Assembly: GCF_900177345.1 (NCBI RefSeq)
Contig: NZ_FWZT01000002.1
Coordinates: 1-64,000, forward strand
Direction of reading: 5' to 3'
DNA: 64,000 nt
DNA from: Pseudobacteriovorax antillogorgiicola
GTDB lineage: Bacteria > Bdellovibrionota_B > Oligoflexia > Oligoflexales > Oligoflexaceae
Positions within the stretch are counted from its first letter, which is position 1. Every line of letters starts with the position of its first letter. This document shows positions 1 through 8,589 of this stretch, one piece after another. Made by a program: the position numbers and the translations under genes. The notes beneath the pieces were generated by a model. That model was given only the letters and a program-made list of their open reading frames with translations. It was not told the origin of the DNA and made no database searches.

Positions 1-384
1 TTTGCTGTCAACAAAGCCATAGCCCCGATACACAGGGATTTCAAAGTCTTCAAGCTGCTTGATCAGGAGGCTTTCCTCGTCATTGGAAACTTCATCGGCC
101 CGCTGCTTTAGCTTGTCCGTGGAAAGATCGTTGACCAGTCTTTGAACCCAATGGGAGCCTACGTGGCGATCGATGGAGCGTACGGCAGCGAGAACTTCTC
201 GGAAAGTTTTTGATGGAATGGTTCCTGTATGAATCCAAGCACCGCCTAGGTTATCCGGGTTTCTTTCGACGATCGCGACCGAGCGTTTGAGTTTGCGAGC
301 CTGGATGGCAGCGCTGATGCCAGCTGGGCCGCTACCGATAACTACGAGATCATACTGCTCTTTGTCCGATTTTTTGGAACTCAT
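1..384 (-). CDS. sthA: Soluble (Si-specific) NAD(P)+ transhydrogenase, 5' part only
   Basis: The first 128 residues of a flavin-dependent pyridine nucleotide-disulfide oxidoreductase; the rest lies beyond base 1. An FAD-binding Rossmann motif (VVIGSGPAG) begins near residue 12. It is followed by GGAWIHTGTIPSKT, where the redox CxxxxC of lipoamide-dehydrogenase-type enzymes is replaced by a Thr-containing GTIPSK, which is typical of soluble transhydrogenase. That enzyme moves hydride between NADPH and NAD+ in the cytoplasm. The ATG is preceded by GGGAG. Family assignment is from the N-terminal domain only, so another Cys-less member of the family is possible. Confidence 0.8.
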   Translation of the reverse strand, partial: MSSKKSDKEQYDLVVIGSGPAGISAAIQARKLKRSVAIVERNPDNLGGAWIHTGTIPSKTFREVLAAVRSIDRHVGSHWVQRLVNDLSTDKLKQRADEVSNDEESLLIKQLEDFEIPVYRGYGFVDSK

Positions 385-402
385 ATATTTTCTCCCACCG
401 AT

Positions 403-411
403 TGCTATAAT
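403..411 (+). promoter_or_regulatory. Extended -10 promoter for the 461-1003 gene
   Basis: TGCTATAAT is a perfect TATAAT with the extended TGn element, 50 bases before the ATG at 461. No good -35 lies at 16-18 bases, which fits extended -10 promoters. It lies between two divergent genes and points at the membrane protein. Inference from consensus only. Confidence 0.5.
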
Positions 412-460
412 GAAGATCGGTCATTTGGGTGGAACATTGAGAGCTTTGAGGGCCTAGCTT

Positions 461-1003
461 ATGGATCTTGTTTTGATGGTGGTGGTTCCACCTGTTTTGT
501 ATGTCGTCATTGATCGCTTCTGGGGAATGAAAGCTGGAATTATCGCTTCCCTCGTCATGGCCTCAATTCTGGCTAGCTATATGGTAATCATCAGCCCTGA
601 AATGATCGAGATGATCATGACGGAGATGCTTTTAATCCTGGGGTTGGGGATTGTTTCGATCAAGTTGAAAGATAGTCGATACTTCAAGTACCAGCCTGCG
701 ATCATCGATTTGATTATGGCTAGCATCTGCGCATATTATCAGTGGTTTGCAACCCCAATCATGGTGAAAATGATTCCTTTGGTGCAAAACTTAAAGCCCA
801 ATGCGGATTTTTCCAGCCCTTGGATGATAAGCTTTCTCACTAAAGTCTCTGAGAATGTCATCTACACCCTCGTCCTTCATGCAGTATTAGTAGCTTGGAT
901 CGCCTCAAGGCCCAATAATATGCATTGGTTAATCGCACGATTTGCCATCATTCCGATGCTCTTGATCACGTCGATAGTTACACAATGGATGTTAAATTCC
1001 TAA
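461..1003 (+). CDS. Small polytopic inner-membrane protein, VC0807/YciB-like
   Basis: 180 residues, almost all hydrophobic, with about five or six predicted membrane spans: residues ~2-20, ~25-45, ~50-65, ~75-95, ~130-148 and ~155-175. A short hydrophilic stretch with KLKDSRYFKYQP near residue 68 resembles the loop of septation protein A / VC0807-type membrane proteins, whose role is poorly known. GAGGG lies upstream of the ATG. It stands alone between the divergent transhydrogenase gene and the ATPase operon. The function is not recognised; the family assignment is tentative and based on size, topology and the KxxDxRYFKxQP-like loop. Confidence 0.7.
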   Translation: MDLVLMVVVPPVLYVVIDRFWGMKAGIIASLVMASILASYMVIISPEMIEMIMTEMLLILGLGIVSIKLKDSRYFKYQPAIIDLIMASICAYYQWFATPIMVKMIPLVQNLKPNADFSSPWMISFLTKVSENVIYTLVLHAVLVAWIASRPNNMHWLIARFAIIPMLLITSIVTQWMLNS

Positions 1004-1034
1004 GCAGGATCGAGCCGCCTTGACAAGGGGGGCA

Positions 1035-1064
1035 TTGAATTTGCCTAGTGCCTAGTCGTATAAT
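1035..1064 (+). promoter_or_regulatory. Sigma-70-like promoter for the ATPase/J-HTH/rluD operon
   Basis: TTGAAT (1035-1040), an 18-base spacer, then a perfect TATAAT (1059-1064). The predicted transcript starts near 1071. That excludes the upstream GTG at 1048 as the ATPase start and supports the ATG at 1156. Consensus match only. Confidence 0.55.
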
Positions 1065-1155
1065 TATAGATGAGCAGGTGTTTGCTTTAACCGGTTCCAT
1101 TCGGCTAGGCCGAAGATCGCCTTCATGTGTCCGACCCATTGAGTCAGGAAACACT

Positions 1156-2229
1156 ATGTACGATATTAATCGATCGCAGAAAGAACAAGTCGGAAACTCT
1201 AGTCGAGTGAGTCCATTCGTAGTGGATCATTTCGATAGCTGGCAAATGGCTGCTTCTGTGCGGACTAACATCACAAGTCCCTATAACATTCCCATTATTG
1301 GTGCTGTCGGAGGGGGTAAGGGTGGAGTTGGTAAAAGTATAGTAAGTGCTAACATCGCATCGATGCTCGCTCAATTTGGGTTCCGTGTTCTCGTTATCGA
1401 TCTCGACATAGGTTGCTCCAATCTGCATTCTCATTTTGGAGTCTCGATGCCTAAAAAATCGATTGCAGATTTTCTCATTAGTCGACGCTTGAGTTTTCGG
1501 GATATCATCCTTCCGGCTCCGATTCAAGGTGTGGCCTTTGTAGCGGGTGGTCGAGAGGATCAATTGTTGCACGAAATTGAGTCGTCTCAAGAAGCGGTTG
1601 TCCGGCTTTGGGAGGCTATTTACGATTCGAAACGAAATTTCAAGGTTGATATCGTTCTGTTAGATCTGGGGGCTGGTACCCATCGTCACACCTTAGACTT
1701 CTTCGTTGGAAGTCACCTAGGAATACTTACAGTGTTGCCAGAACCAACTTCGATCGAAAATGCTTACGTATTTCTGAAGATGGTGCTCATGAAGATGATG
1801 ATGAATATCGGAGAGAATACTCGGCAGCAGGAAACTGCGCACGATATTGTCGAGGCTCTTGGCAAGATGAGCGGTGGTAGCTTGAACAAAGGCTACGCTC
1901 ACTTTATCAGGAGTATGAAAATCTCTTATCCTAGATTTGTTCATAATTACCAGCAATCCGTCACAGGGCGCTACACTGGTATTTTAGTGAATCAAACAAG
2001 AGATCAGGGTGATATGGACATCGGACATTCGATGGAACACATTTGTGCTAAGTACTTCGGACTTCAGTCGAAATATTTAGGTTATCTAAACCATGATGAG
2101 GCTGTTCTCAAATCGCTCCGTAATCGACGGCTTTTGATAGCGGACTTTCCCCATAGTATGATTGCTAAGAGGATCTCGATCGCAGCATCTAATTGTCTCA
2201 ATCTGCTAGGAATCCAAAGGAGGGTGTGA
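1156..2229 (+). CDS. MinD/FlhG-family P-loop ATPase
   Basis: 357 residues. A deviant Walker A motif, GGKGGVGKS, at residues ~53-61 is followed by VLVIDLDIG (Walker A' aspartate) and later by DIVLLDLGAG (Walker B region), the signature of the ParA/MinD/FlhG class. These ATPases dimerise on ATP and position structures at membranes or poles. The ATG at 1156 has AGGAA upstream and follows the predicted promoter; an in-frame GTG at 1048 would lie upstream of that transcript. The stop codon abuts the ATG of the J-like/HTH gene, so they are co-transcribed. No flhF or flagellar genes adjoin it, so the cargo is unknown. Confidence 0.85.
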   Translation: MYDINRSQKEQVGNSSRVSPFVVDHFDSWQMAASVRTNITSPYNIPIIGAVGGGKGGVGKSIVSANIASMLAQFGFRVLVIDLDIGCSNLHSHFGVSMPKKSIADFLISRRLSFRDIILPAPIQGVAFVAGGREDQLLHEIESSQEAVVRLWEAIYDSKRNFKVDIVLLDLGAGTHRHTLDFFVGSHLGILTVLPEPTSIENAYVFLKMVLMKMMMNIGENTRQQETAHDIVEALGKMSGGSLNKGYAHFIRSMKISYPRFVHNYQQSVTGRYTGILVNQTRDQGDMDIGHSMEHICAKYFGLQSKYLGYLNHDEAVLKSLRNRRLLIADFPHSMIAKRISIAASNCLNLLGIQRRV

Positions 2230-3024
2230 ATGGGTGGTTTTGAAAAAGACTCAGGATACGGCAATGATATCAAGGCTGCAGCGCTGGGGAGCCTGAGTGG
2301 TCAAAGCTTTTATGAAGTACTCGAAATATCCCACGATGCAAGTCGCATCCAGATTCGGGAAGCATATATCCGCTTGAAAAACACCTATTCTCAAGGCAAC
2401 CAAGCCCTGTATTCACTGATTTCCGAAGAAGATGCCCAGGAGTCTTTAGATAGTTTAGAGGAAGCGTATCGAGTTTTGTATGATGACCGACTTCGCAAAG
2501 ACTATGACCAAGCTCTACTCGAAGCTAAGAGCAAGAGGCGAGGTGCCCTAGACCCATTTGCCAATGATCCTAAAAGTGTTTCGCTAACGGAAGAGCCTGC
2601 GGCAGCTATTGAGGGTGAGGAGGATGTCTGGGGGGAAAGAAAGCAAGCTGCTAACAAACCCCGTAAGGAGACAGCGAACACCATGAGATTTGCAGGTTCA
2701 GCACTTTCTGAAAATATCCAAGAAGAAATCTCGCGGATTATCACCCAGAGTGAAGAATGCGAAGGCTCAGTGCTCAAGGCTTTGCGAGAGGTTCAGGGAG
2801 TCAGTTTAGACGAGCTTCAGGAGCGTACCAAAGTGTCTTTGCAGTACATCATAGCTTTGGAAAATAACGACTTCCATACTCTGCCGTCGATTGTGTATGT
2901 TAAGGGCTTTCTCAAGATATTGTTCCAATACCTAGGGGTGCGGACCAATACTGAACAAATGATCGATAAGTATTTGGAGTACTTGAAGCATTGGCAGAAG
3001 AGCAAGGGCATCGAACAATCCTAG
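2230..3024 (+). CDS. J-like domain plus RodZ-type HTH protein
   Basis: 264 residues. Residues ~26-95 follow the DnaJ J-domain pattern (SFYEVLEIS at the start, EEAYRVLYDDRLRKDYD at the end), but the diagnostic HPD loop is absent; the position reads NTYSQGN. Residues ~176-240 form an HTH_25 domain as in the N-terminus of RodZ (LKALREVQGVSLDELQ, then IALENNDF and VYVKGFLKILFQYL). A charged linker joins them. There is no membrane segment. The gene starts directly after the ATPase stop codon, and its end overlaps rluD. Without HPD it should not stimulate DnaK ATPase; a scaffold or adaptor role with the ATPase is inferred. Confidence 0.8.
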   Translation: MGGFEKDSGYGNDIKAAALGSLSGQSFYEVLEISHDASRIQIREAYIRLKNTYSQGNQALYSLISEEDAQESLDSLEEAYRVLYDDRLRKDYDQALLEAKSKRRGALDPFANDPKSVSLTEEPAAAIEGEEDVWGERKQAANKPRKETANTMRFAGSALSENIQEEISRIITQSEECEGSVLKALREVQGVSLDELQERTKVSLQYIIALENNDFHTLPSIVYVKGFLKILFQYLGVRTNTEQMIDKYLEYLKHWQKSKGIEQS

Positions 3025-4019
3025 AGGTAGCAGCAGACTTTGCGTCACAAAGATTAGATGAATTTGTGGCTGAAAACTTAGACATTTCGAGGAGTCAAGC
3101 GCAGAAGTTGATCAAGACGGGTAGAATCTTGATCGAAGGGCAACCCAGCAGACCTAAAGATACTGTTAAGGAAGGCCAGGAGATCTGGTTATATTCAGAC
3201 GCACTACCATCAGGACCTACATTCCGTCCCGCCCCATTGGATCTCTCGATCGTTTACGAAGATGAAGACCTTATGGTTCTCAATAAAGCTGCTGGAGTTG
3301 TCGTCCACCCAGGCGCTGGAACCGGAGATCAAACAACGCTAATCGAGGGAATTGTTCACTATCTGAACCTAGGACAGAAGGGGGCTGTAACCCTTCCAGG
3401 TGAGTCTTTACGGCCAGGTATCGTCCATCGATTGGATAAGGATACCTCGGGCGTTATGGTAGTGGCAAAGAACTCAACGGCCCTAGCGAGCTTGGCATCT
3501 CAATTTAAAGAAAAAACGAATCTTCGGGAATATGTTGCGTTAGTTGATGGTTTTATGACGGAGGAAGCCATCGAAGTTCAAAGCTACCTATATCGCGACC
3601 CTCGCCATCGCACCCGATATAAGAGTTTAGCAGTCGAAGACTATAAAGCTCTGGACGAGGAGAACCGACAAGGGTACAAGTACGCGAAATCCAACTTTTT
3701 TCGGCGTCGAAGCTATGGACGACGTTTCTCGCTGGTACAGGTTCGATTAGATACCGGACGGACCCACCAGATCCGAGTCCACAGCAAGCTTCTACGGATG
3801 CCGATTCTTGGGGACGATACCTATGGCCAGAAGTTGCAATTTCCACCGGACTTTCCTGGAGTTGCAAAAAAGGCCATTGCAGGTATCAAGCGACAGATGT
3901 TGCATGCCAAAAAGCTAGGTTTTACCCATCCGAGGACCGGCAAAAAGCTCGGGTTTGAGGTGCCGCTGCCAGAGGATTTCAAGCAGGTTGTGGCCGAGTT
4001 AGAGTCGATAATGCGGTAG
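2991..4019 (+). CDS. rluD: RluA-family 23S rRNA pseudouridine synthase (RluD-like)
   Basis: 342 residues. An N-terminal S4 RNA-binding domain (~15-75) precedes the catalytic domain with HRLDKDTSG; the catalytic aspartate is ~D149. RTHQIRVH, near residue 260, is the second family signature. It isomerises uridines to pseudouridine, in RluD helix 69 of 23S rRNA; the exact target cannot be read from sequence. The TTG start at 2991 overlaps the upstream gene by 34 bases and has GGAG upstream, so translational coupling is likely. Family certain, subfamily probable. Confidence 0.88.
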   Translation: MAEEQGHRTILEVAADFASQRLDEFVAENLDISRSQAQKLIKTGRILIEGQPSRPKDTVKEGQEIWLYSDALPSGPTFRPAPLDLSIVYEDEDLMVLNKAAGVVVHPGAGTGDQTTLIEGIVHYLNLGQKGAVTLPGESLRPGIVHRLDKDTSGVMVVAKNSTALASLASQFKEKTNLREYVALVDGFMTEEAIEVQSYLYRDPRHRTRYKSLAVEDYKALDEENRQGYKYAKSNFFRRRSYGRRFSLVQVRLDTGRTHQIRVHSKLLRMPILGDDTYGQKLQFPPDFPGVAKKAIAGIKRQMLHAKKLGFTHPRTGKKLGFEVPLPEDFKQVVAELESIMR

Positions 4020-4067
4020 GAATAAGGCCTTGAGAGGTTTGCGAATTTAGGTCAACATAGGAGCACA

Positions 4068-5087
4068 GTGGAAACTATGTTAGTGAGCGAATTCATGATT
4101 AAAGCGATGACGCTGTTTGTGGCTACAACAGCGGTTCTAGCTCAAAGCCTCTTTGGTGCTTCTGAATACCCGATGGAAGCAGGTCTGGAGAAGGATATTA
4201 TTTTTCTTCATGTAGACAAGCAGTCTTTGCAGGCGGAACTGCGCACGTGGCCAGAATCCTATGAGTCATCAGAACACCTGATGACTCTGAAGATTGCTAT
4301 TGGGAAAGCTGAGGGCGATAAGCAAGTTGAGGGAGACAACAAAACTCCCGAAGGTATCTACTTTGCCCAGGACTTAATCGATGGTCGTACCCTACCTGCA
4401 AAGTACGGCCCGTTTGCAATTCCCATTAACTTTCCCAATACCTTCGATCGCCACCTAGGCAAAACAGGCTATGGCATCTGGTTGCATGGCGTTGAGAAGG
4501 ATGCTCGCATTGAAGAAGCTAAGGTCACAGAGGGTTGTGTCGCTTTCTACAATGCAGATATTGAAGCCCTCGCGAAGTGGCTGAAACCCCAGCAAACCGT
4601 GATACTTATCTCGGACGGCCGTGATGAGGTGAATCGACCATCAGATATTCAGCAAGTTACATCTCTGACTAAGGGGTGGCAGAAAAACTGGGCAGAGCGA
4701 AATTTGGATCAGTATATCAGCCACTACCGGAGTAACTTCCGCTTTCGGGGCAATGGCTTGCAAGGCTATCGCGAGTACAAAGGCCGAGTGTTTGACAGTT
4801 ACCATCAGATGGTAGTGAACTTCTCGAACTTGAGAGTTTTTACTCATGAGTCCTATGCCTTATCCATTATGAACCAGGATTTTAATGGCGATGATCGTTA
4901 TGTGTCCCAAGGAAGGAAGATTCTCTACTGGACTAAAGATGATAGTGGTTGGAAAATTAGCCATGAAATCTTTGAGAATCGACGTTTCCAGAGACAAAGC
5001 TACTCACGAGAGCTTTTTGCGAAGCTTTATGAAAATTCTCCCAGTGCGAAGGCGTTCTCAAAGAAAATCGAGGAGTCTAAGCTATGA
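4068..5087 (+). CDS. Exported L,D-transpeptidase (YkuD) with C-terminal NTF2-like domain
   Basis: 339 residues. A signal peptide lies at ~10-31. A YkuD domain spans ~42-183 and includes the conserved DNKTPEGIY, YGIWLHG (His ~140) and TEGCVAF (nucleophile Cys ~157). The usual SxGCIR/SxGCVR is altered: Ser is Thr and the Arg after Cys-Val/Ile is Ala. Residues ~200-320 resemble an NTF2-like domain as in Cds6-type L,D-transpeptidases. Such enzymes make 3-3 peptidoglycan cross-links or attach and exchange residues in the periplasm. The GTG start has GGAG four bases upstream; ATGs at 4077 and 4095 are alternatives. The stop overlaps the next gene (ATGA). Confidence 0.85.
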   Translation: METMLVSEFMIKAMTLFVATTAVLAQSLFGASEYPMEAGLEKDIIFLHVDKQSLQAELRTWPESYESSEHLMTLKIAIGKAEGDKQVEGDNKTPEGIYFAQDLIDGRTLPAKYGPFAIPINFPNTFDRHLGKTGYGIWLHGVEKDARIEEAKVTEGCVAFYNADIEALAKWLKPQQTVILISDGRDEVNRPSDIQQVTSLTKGWQKNWAERNLDQYISHYRSNFRFRGNGLQGYREYKGRVFDSYHQMVVNFSNLRVFTHESYALSIMNQDFNGDDRYVSQGRKILYWTKDDSGWKISHEIFENRRFQRQSYSRELFAKLYENSPSAKAFSKKIEESKL

Positions 5088-6061
5088 AATACGCGAGCGT
5101 ATGGGTCTCTCTTGGCTGTCTGGCCTTGTCGGTCAACGCCTCAGCCAATCTTCTAGTTGATGGCAAGCAGCGATCGATTCAAGACGTCGCACCTCGCTAT
5201 GCTAACCAACTGTACCGGGTCCAGATGAAAGCCTATGAGGAAGAAAAAAAAATTCTTGAGGACGCTTTGCTGGACCAGTATTTTCAAGATGAGGCTCGTC
5301 GCAAGAAACTCGATGAGAAGCAGTTGAAGGCCGATATTCTTCAAGTTAAAGACCCAGCAGATGCCGAACTGAAATCTTTCTATCAGGAGAACAAAGATCG
5401 CATTCGTCAGCCCTTAGATGCCATCAGAGACGATTTGCGTAATTTTTTGAAGCAGCGCAAAGAAGCGGAAGCGAAGCAGGATCTGCTTCTTAGATTGGAG
5501 AAGAAAGGTCGTTACCGGGTGGTTTTAAATCAACCGCAACAACCGAAGTTTGAAATCCGGACAAAGTCTTTTTTTAGCAGGGGCAAAAAAGGAAGCAAGG
5601 TCCAGGTAGTGGAGTTTGCTGATTACCGCTGCCCTCATTGTCGCTCTGCCTCGCTTCTTTTTGAAGACTTGTATGAGGCCTATGGAAAATCCGTTGAGTT
5701 TGTTTTTATTGATTTTCCCGTCTTGAAGGGTCTGTCTCACGACGTTGCGAAGGCCGCCTATTGTGCAGGAGAACAGAAAAAATTTTGGCCTTATCACAAG
5801 AAAGCATTCGAGCGCCAGGCAAGTCTTAACCCTACTGAGTTAGAAACTTTGGCCAAGGAGCTTAACCTTGATTTAGACAGTTTCAACGCCTGCCGATCCA
5901 GTCAGGCTGCTTCGGACTTCGTTGATAAGGGAGCACAAGAGGCTGATCGCTTGGGTCTCTCGGGAACACCAAGCTTCTTCGTTAATGGTAAGCTGGTGCT
6001 CAATACCTCGAAACTTGAGCTAACAAGGCTGATCGATCAAGAGCTAAAAACATCCCACTGA
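5084..6061 (+). CDS. Periplasmic DsbA-like thioredoxin-fold protein
   Basis: 325 residues. A signal peptide covers ~1-21. A charged helical segment at ~35-140 looks like the N-terminal helical part of SurA-type chaperones. A DsbA-type thioredoxin domain follows with FADYRCPHCR (active-site Cys ~183 and ~186), a helical insertion, and the cis-proline loop SGTPSFFVNG near 298. It should oxidise or isomerise disulfides in exported proteins, or act as a chaperone-linked redox protein. It overlaps the L,D-transpeptidase by four bases, so the two are co-transcribed; the transpeptidase needs a reduced cysteine, which may explain the pairing (inference). Confidence 0.85.
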   Translation: MKYASVWVSLGCLALSVNASANLLVDGKQRSIQDVAPRYANQLYRVQMKAYEEEKKILEDALLDQYFQDEARRKKLDEKQLKADILQVKDPADAELKSFYQENKDRIRQPLDAIRDDLRNFLKQRKEAEAKQDLLLRLEKKGRYRVVLNQPQQPKFEIRTKSFFSRGKKGSKVQVVEFADYRCPHCRSASLLFEDLYEAYGKSVEFVFIDFPVLKGLSHDVAKAAYCAGEQKKFWPYHKKAFERQASLNPTELETLAKELNLDLDSFNACRSSQAASDFVDKGAQEADRLGLSGTPSFFVNGKLVLNTSKLELTRLIDQELKTSH

Positions 6062-6083
6062 TCCTTGCTCTAGAACTGCTTCC

Positions 6084-6130
6084 CCAGTAGTGCCGAGGCT
6101 TCAAATCGACTGGACACTAGGTAGTTTTTT
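6084..6130 (+). terminator. Possible intrinsic terminator after the dsbA-like gene
   Basis: CCAGTAGTG (6084-6092) can pair with CACTAGG (6115-6121) with a two-base bulge and a long loop. Six T residues follow at 6125-6130. It lies in the 136-base gap before the FliG-like gene. The long loop makes it weak. Confidence 0.3.
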
Positions 6131-6197
6131 CCTTTTAGGCCTTTCTTACCTAAACCGAAGAGTCTCACGAATCTATGATCTGATTCGAGGGACTTCC

Positions 6198-8546
6198 ATG
6201 AAGTATTTTTTAGTCTTAAGTTTGTTTTGGACTGCAATCGGCCTAGCGCAAGAAACAAATGTCAGCGCCCAGCGGCTCGAACTAAAAACTAAAAATCAGG
6301 TGAATAGCCGGATCGAACCCATACTGCGGCGACTGTGTTCGGGTAACTGTGAAATTGTTGAAGTTCAGGTGGACATTCAGCCCAAGGTTTCCGATGGCCA
6401 AGATATGGGGTTCGAAGGCACTTTGGATGATGTCAGGCCGCAGGAATTTGAAGTTCGAAAGATTTCGATGGATATTCAGATCGATAGTCGTATCACTGAA
6501 GAGAATAAACAACGCCTAGAGCGCATCATCATACTTAACCTACGATCTTTCGCCCTCGCGGCTGAAGTTAATTGGTCACAGATTATGATTCCGCGGATCG
6601 GCGGCAACAATGATTCCCTTGATGCGCTTAAGAGCAACTTGGATAGTCAACTCAGAACCCAAATCAATAAGGTTATCAATCGCTACTGCCCAGACCAGTG
6701 TATTCTAGAACAAATTAGCGTCCGGGGCGAACCACTTACTTTGGACCAATCGAAAGCACTCCCTGAACGACGGGTTGTCAAAGGCTTGACAGGTGACATG
6801 AATATGCGGGTCGATCAAGTATTGATCGACATGACAATGGACGAGGCCTTAGCTGAGGTGCAGCGAGAAAAGATTGCCCAGATTCTAAGAGCTAGGACTC
6901 GGTTTGTGACCCCCGTTGAGTTCGGTATCAACGTTACCCCTTTTCCAGAAACCTATCTATCGGTGAAGGAAAGACAGAAAATGGAGCAAGAAGATCCCTA
7001 TGGCTTGGAAAAGCTGCGACAGATGCTTATCATGTTCCGGGATCTAGCGGGCACGAAGGAGATCATTACAAATACCAAGTCTGAATTGGATCGAAGTATT
7101 TCTTCTGAAACCTCTTCGGAATCGACAAGTTCCTCGGAAAGCAGTGAAACCACGGCCTCAAATAACACAAGTACCGCTAAGAGGCTCGATATCAACTCTG
7201 AGTCCTCTGTGGAATCCATGAGCACAGAGGAAATCGCAATTTATGTAGCTTGTCTGATCTTGCTTCTGACTTTGATGGCAATAGCCCTCATGAAGTTCAG
7301 TCGAGCAAACAAGGCAGCGAATGAAATGGTCGTGGCAAGTCAGGGCCCAGGCGCCCATCATCGAGGAGGTCTATCCCGTGGTGGTGAGGAGGAGGGCGAG
7401 TTTGCAATGGGTGGAGACACCGTTGTGCGCGAAGGTCCTGATGCGGTAGTGGCAGATTCGTCTGTACGTCTCAATCTTAAAGTTAAGGCTATGAAGGAAG
7501 AGCTGCTTAAGATGTTTATGGAGCAGCCTAAGGTAGCAAAGGATACGTTCTCGCGGATGATACGAGAAGATGGGATTGAAGAGACAGCGAAGTATGTCTT
7601 CGTTTTTGGTCATATTGTGGTATTCGAGCTACTTAGTGATCCAACTTTACAGCGTGACTTGTATGAATTGAGTGAGTACTATCACCGAAGCGACTATCGC
7701 TTCTCTATAAAGGAAGAGTACGACCTGTTATCAATTCTAAAGACAAGAGTCACAGCCAGTGAAATCAGAGTTTTGACCCAGAAGTCGTCAGAAAAATTTG
7801 AGTTTTTGACAAAATTAGATGCCGGACAGATCTACAATCTTATTAAAGATGAAAAAATTCAGGTTCAGAGTATTGTTCTAACCCAATTAGATAGAAAGAA
7901 GAGAACTGCGGTATTCGAAATGTACCAAGGGCAATCTAAAGTGAAGCTCCTTGCTGAATTATCCGAAGCCGATGCCATTCCAAAAGAGTATCTACTTAAT
8001 GTTGCCCAGGCCTTGCAGAAGAAAGTTAAGGCGAGCCCTGAATATGACACAGAAAATTTGAGAAGTTCTGATATTCTCCTCGATCTGCTTGAGCGATCTT
8101 CCTTGCAAGAACAGAAAAAGCTGATGTCGACCTTGCAAGAGAACAATGCGGAAACAGCAAGGAGCCTAAAAATGAAGCTAGTCACAGTCGAAATCTTGCC
8201 CTATCTTAAAGATGGTCATTTGCTTGAAGTGATCCTTGGTATGGAGAGAGAGTCCCTGCTCATGTTCCTGGCTGCATGTCCCGATCATATTCGCGACTTA
8301 CTTATCAACAAAGCACCGGAAGAGCTTGCTGATAGCTGGATAGAAGATCTTGAAAGCATCGGCGCCGTGGATGAGGGTAATAGCCGCATGGCATCGATGA
8401 AGGTAACGAATCGTATCCGTAACCTTGCAAATAACGGGGTCATCAGCCTGCTAGAGATCAATGATATGATCTTCTCCCAGGATCATGGCTCTCCAGAAGA
8501 TCAGGACTACATGCCGTCGCTAGATTCTCATGTGGTTGCTGCCTAG
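6198..8546 (+). CDS. Membrane-anchored FliG-like protein with periplasmic domain
   Basis: 782 residues. The order is: signal peptide ~1-17; periplasmic region ~20-325 with two related halves, each with a CxxxC pair (CSGNC ~47-51, CPDQC ~164-168); a Ser/Glu/Thr-rich stretch ~290-340; one transmembrane helix ~345-368; and a cytoplasmic part resembling FliG. In that part, residues ~535-600 (FLTKLDAGQIYNLI, then VLTQLDRKKR) match the FliG middle domain, with EKIQ in place of EHPQ, and ~658-760 (LLINKAPEELADSWIEDLESIGAV) match the FliG C-terminal domain. FliG is normally a soluble rotor protein bound to FliF; here membrane anchor and rotor-like part are one chain. GAGGGA precedes the ATG; an in-frame GTG at 6090 is less likely. 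Function unknown. Confidence 0.8.
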   Translation: MKYFLVLSLFWTAIGLAQETNVSAQRLELKTKNQVNSRIEPILRRLCSGNCEIVEVQVDIQPKVSDGQDMGFEGTLDDVRPQEFEVRKISMDIQIDSRITEENKQRLERIIILNLRSFALAAEVNWSQIMIPRIGGNNDSLDALKSNLDSQLRTQINKVINRYCPDQCILEQISVRGEPLTLDQSKALPERRVVKGLTGDMNMRVDQVLIDMTMDEALAEVQREKIAQILRARTRFVTPVEFGINVTPFPETYLSVKERQKMEQEDPYGLEKLRQMLIMFRDLAGTKEIITNTKSELDRSISSETSSESTSSSESSETTASNNTSTAKRLDINSESSVESMSTEEIAIYVACLILLLTLMAIALMKFSRANKAANEMVVASQGPGAHHRGGLSRGGEEEGEFAMGGDTVVREGPDAVVADSSVRLNLKVKAMKEELLKMFMEQPKVAKDTFSRMIREDGIEETAKYVFVFGHIVVFELLSDPTLQRDLYELSEYYHRSDYRFSIKEEYDLLSILKTRVTASEIRVLTQKSSEKFEFLTKLDAGQIYNLIKDEKIQVQSIVLTQLDRKKRTAVFEMYQGQSKVKLLAELSEADAIPKEYLLNVAQALQKKVKASPEYDTENLRSSDILLDLLERSSLQEQKKLMSTLQENNAETARSLKMKLVTVEILPYLKDGHLLEVILGMERESLLMFLAACPDHIRDLLINKAPEELADSWIEDLESIGAVDEGNSRMASMKVTNRIRNLANNGVISLLEINDMIFSQDHGSPEDQDYMPSLDSHVVAA

Positions 8547-8589
8547 ACTAAGAGAAGCTTGGGCTGGTAGCAATGGTTTTGAGGCAATG

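Noticed and set aside
1048-1155. Upstream GTG start for the MinD-like ATPase
   Set aside because: A TATAAT at 1059-1064 and the ribosome site before 1156 place the start at 1156.
6090-6197. Upstream GTG extension of the FliG-like protein
   Set aside because: It would hide the signal peptide behind 36 residues; GAGGGA lies before the ATG at 6198.
7158-7613. Minus-strand frames inside the FliG-like gene
   Set aside because: Shadows of a long gene with clear domain matches; no ribosome site or motif of their own.
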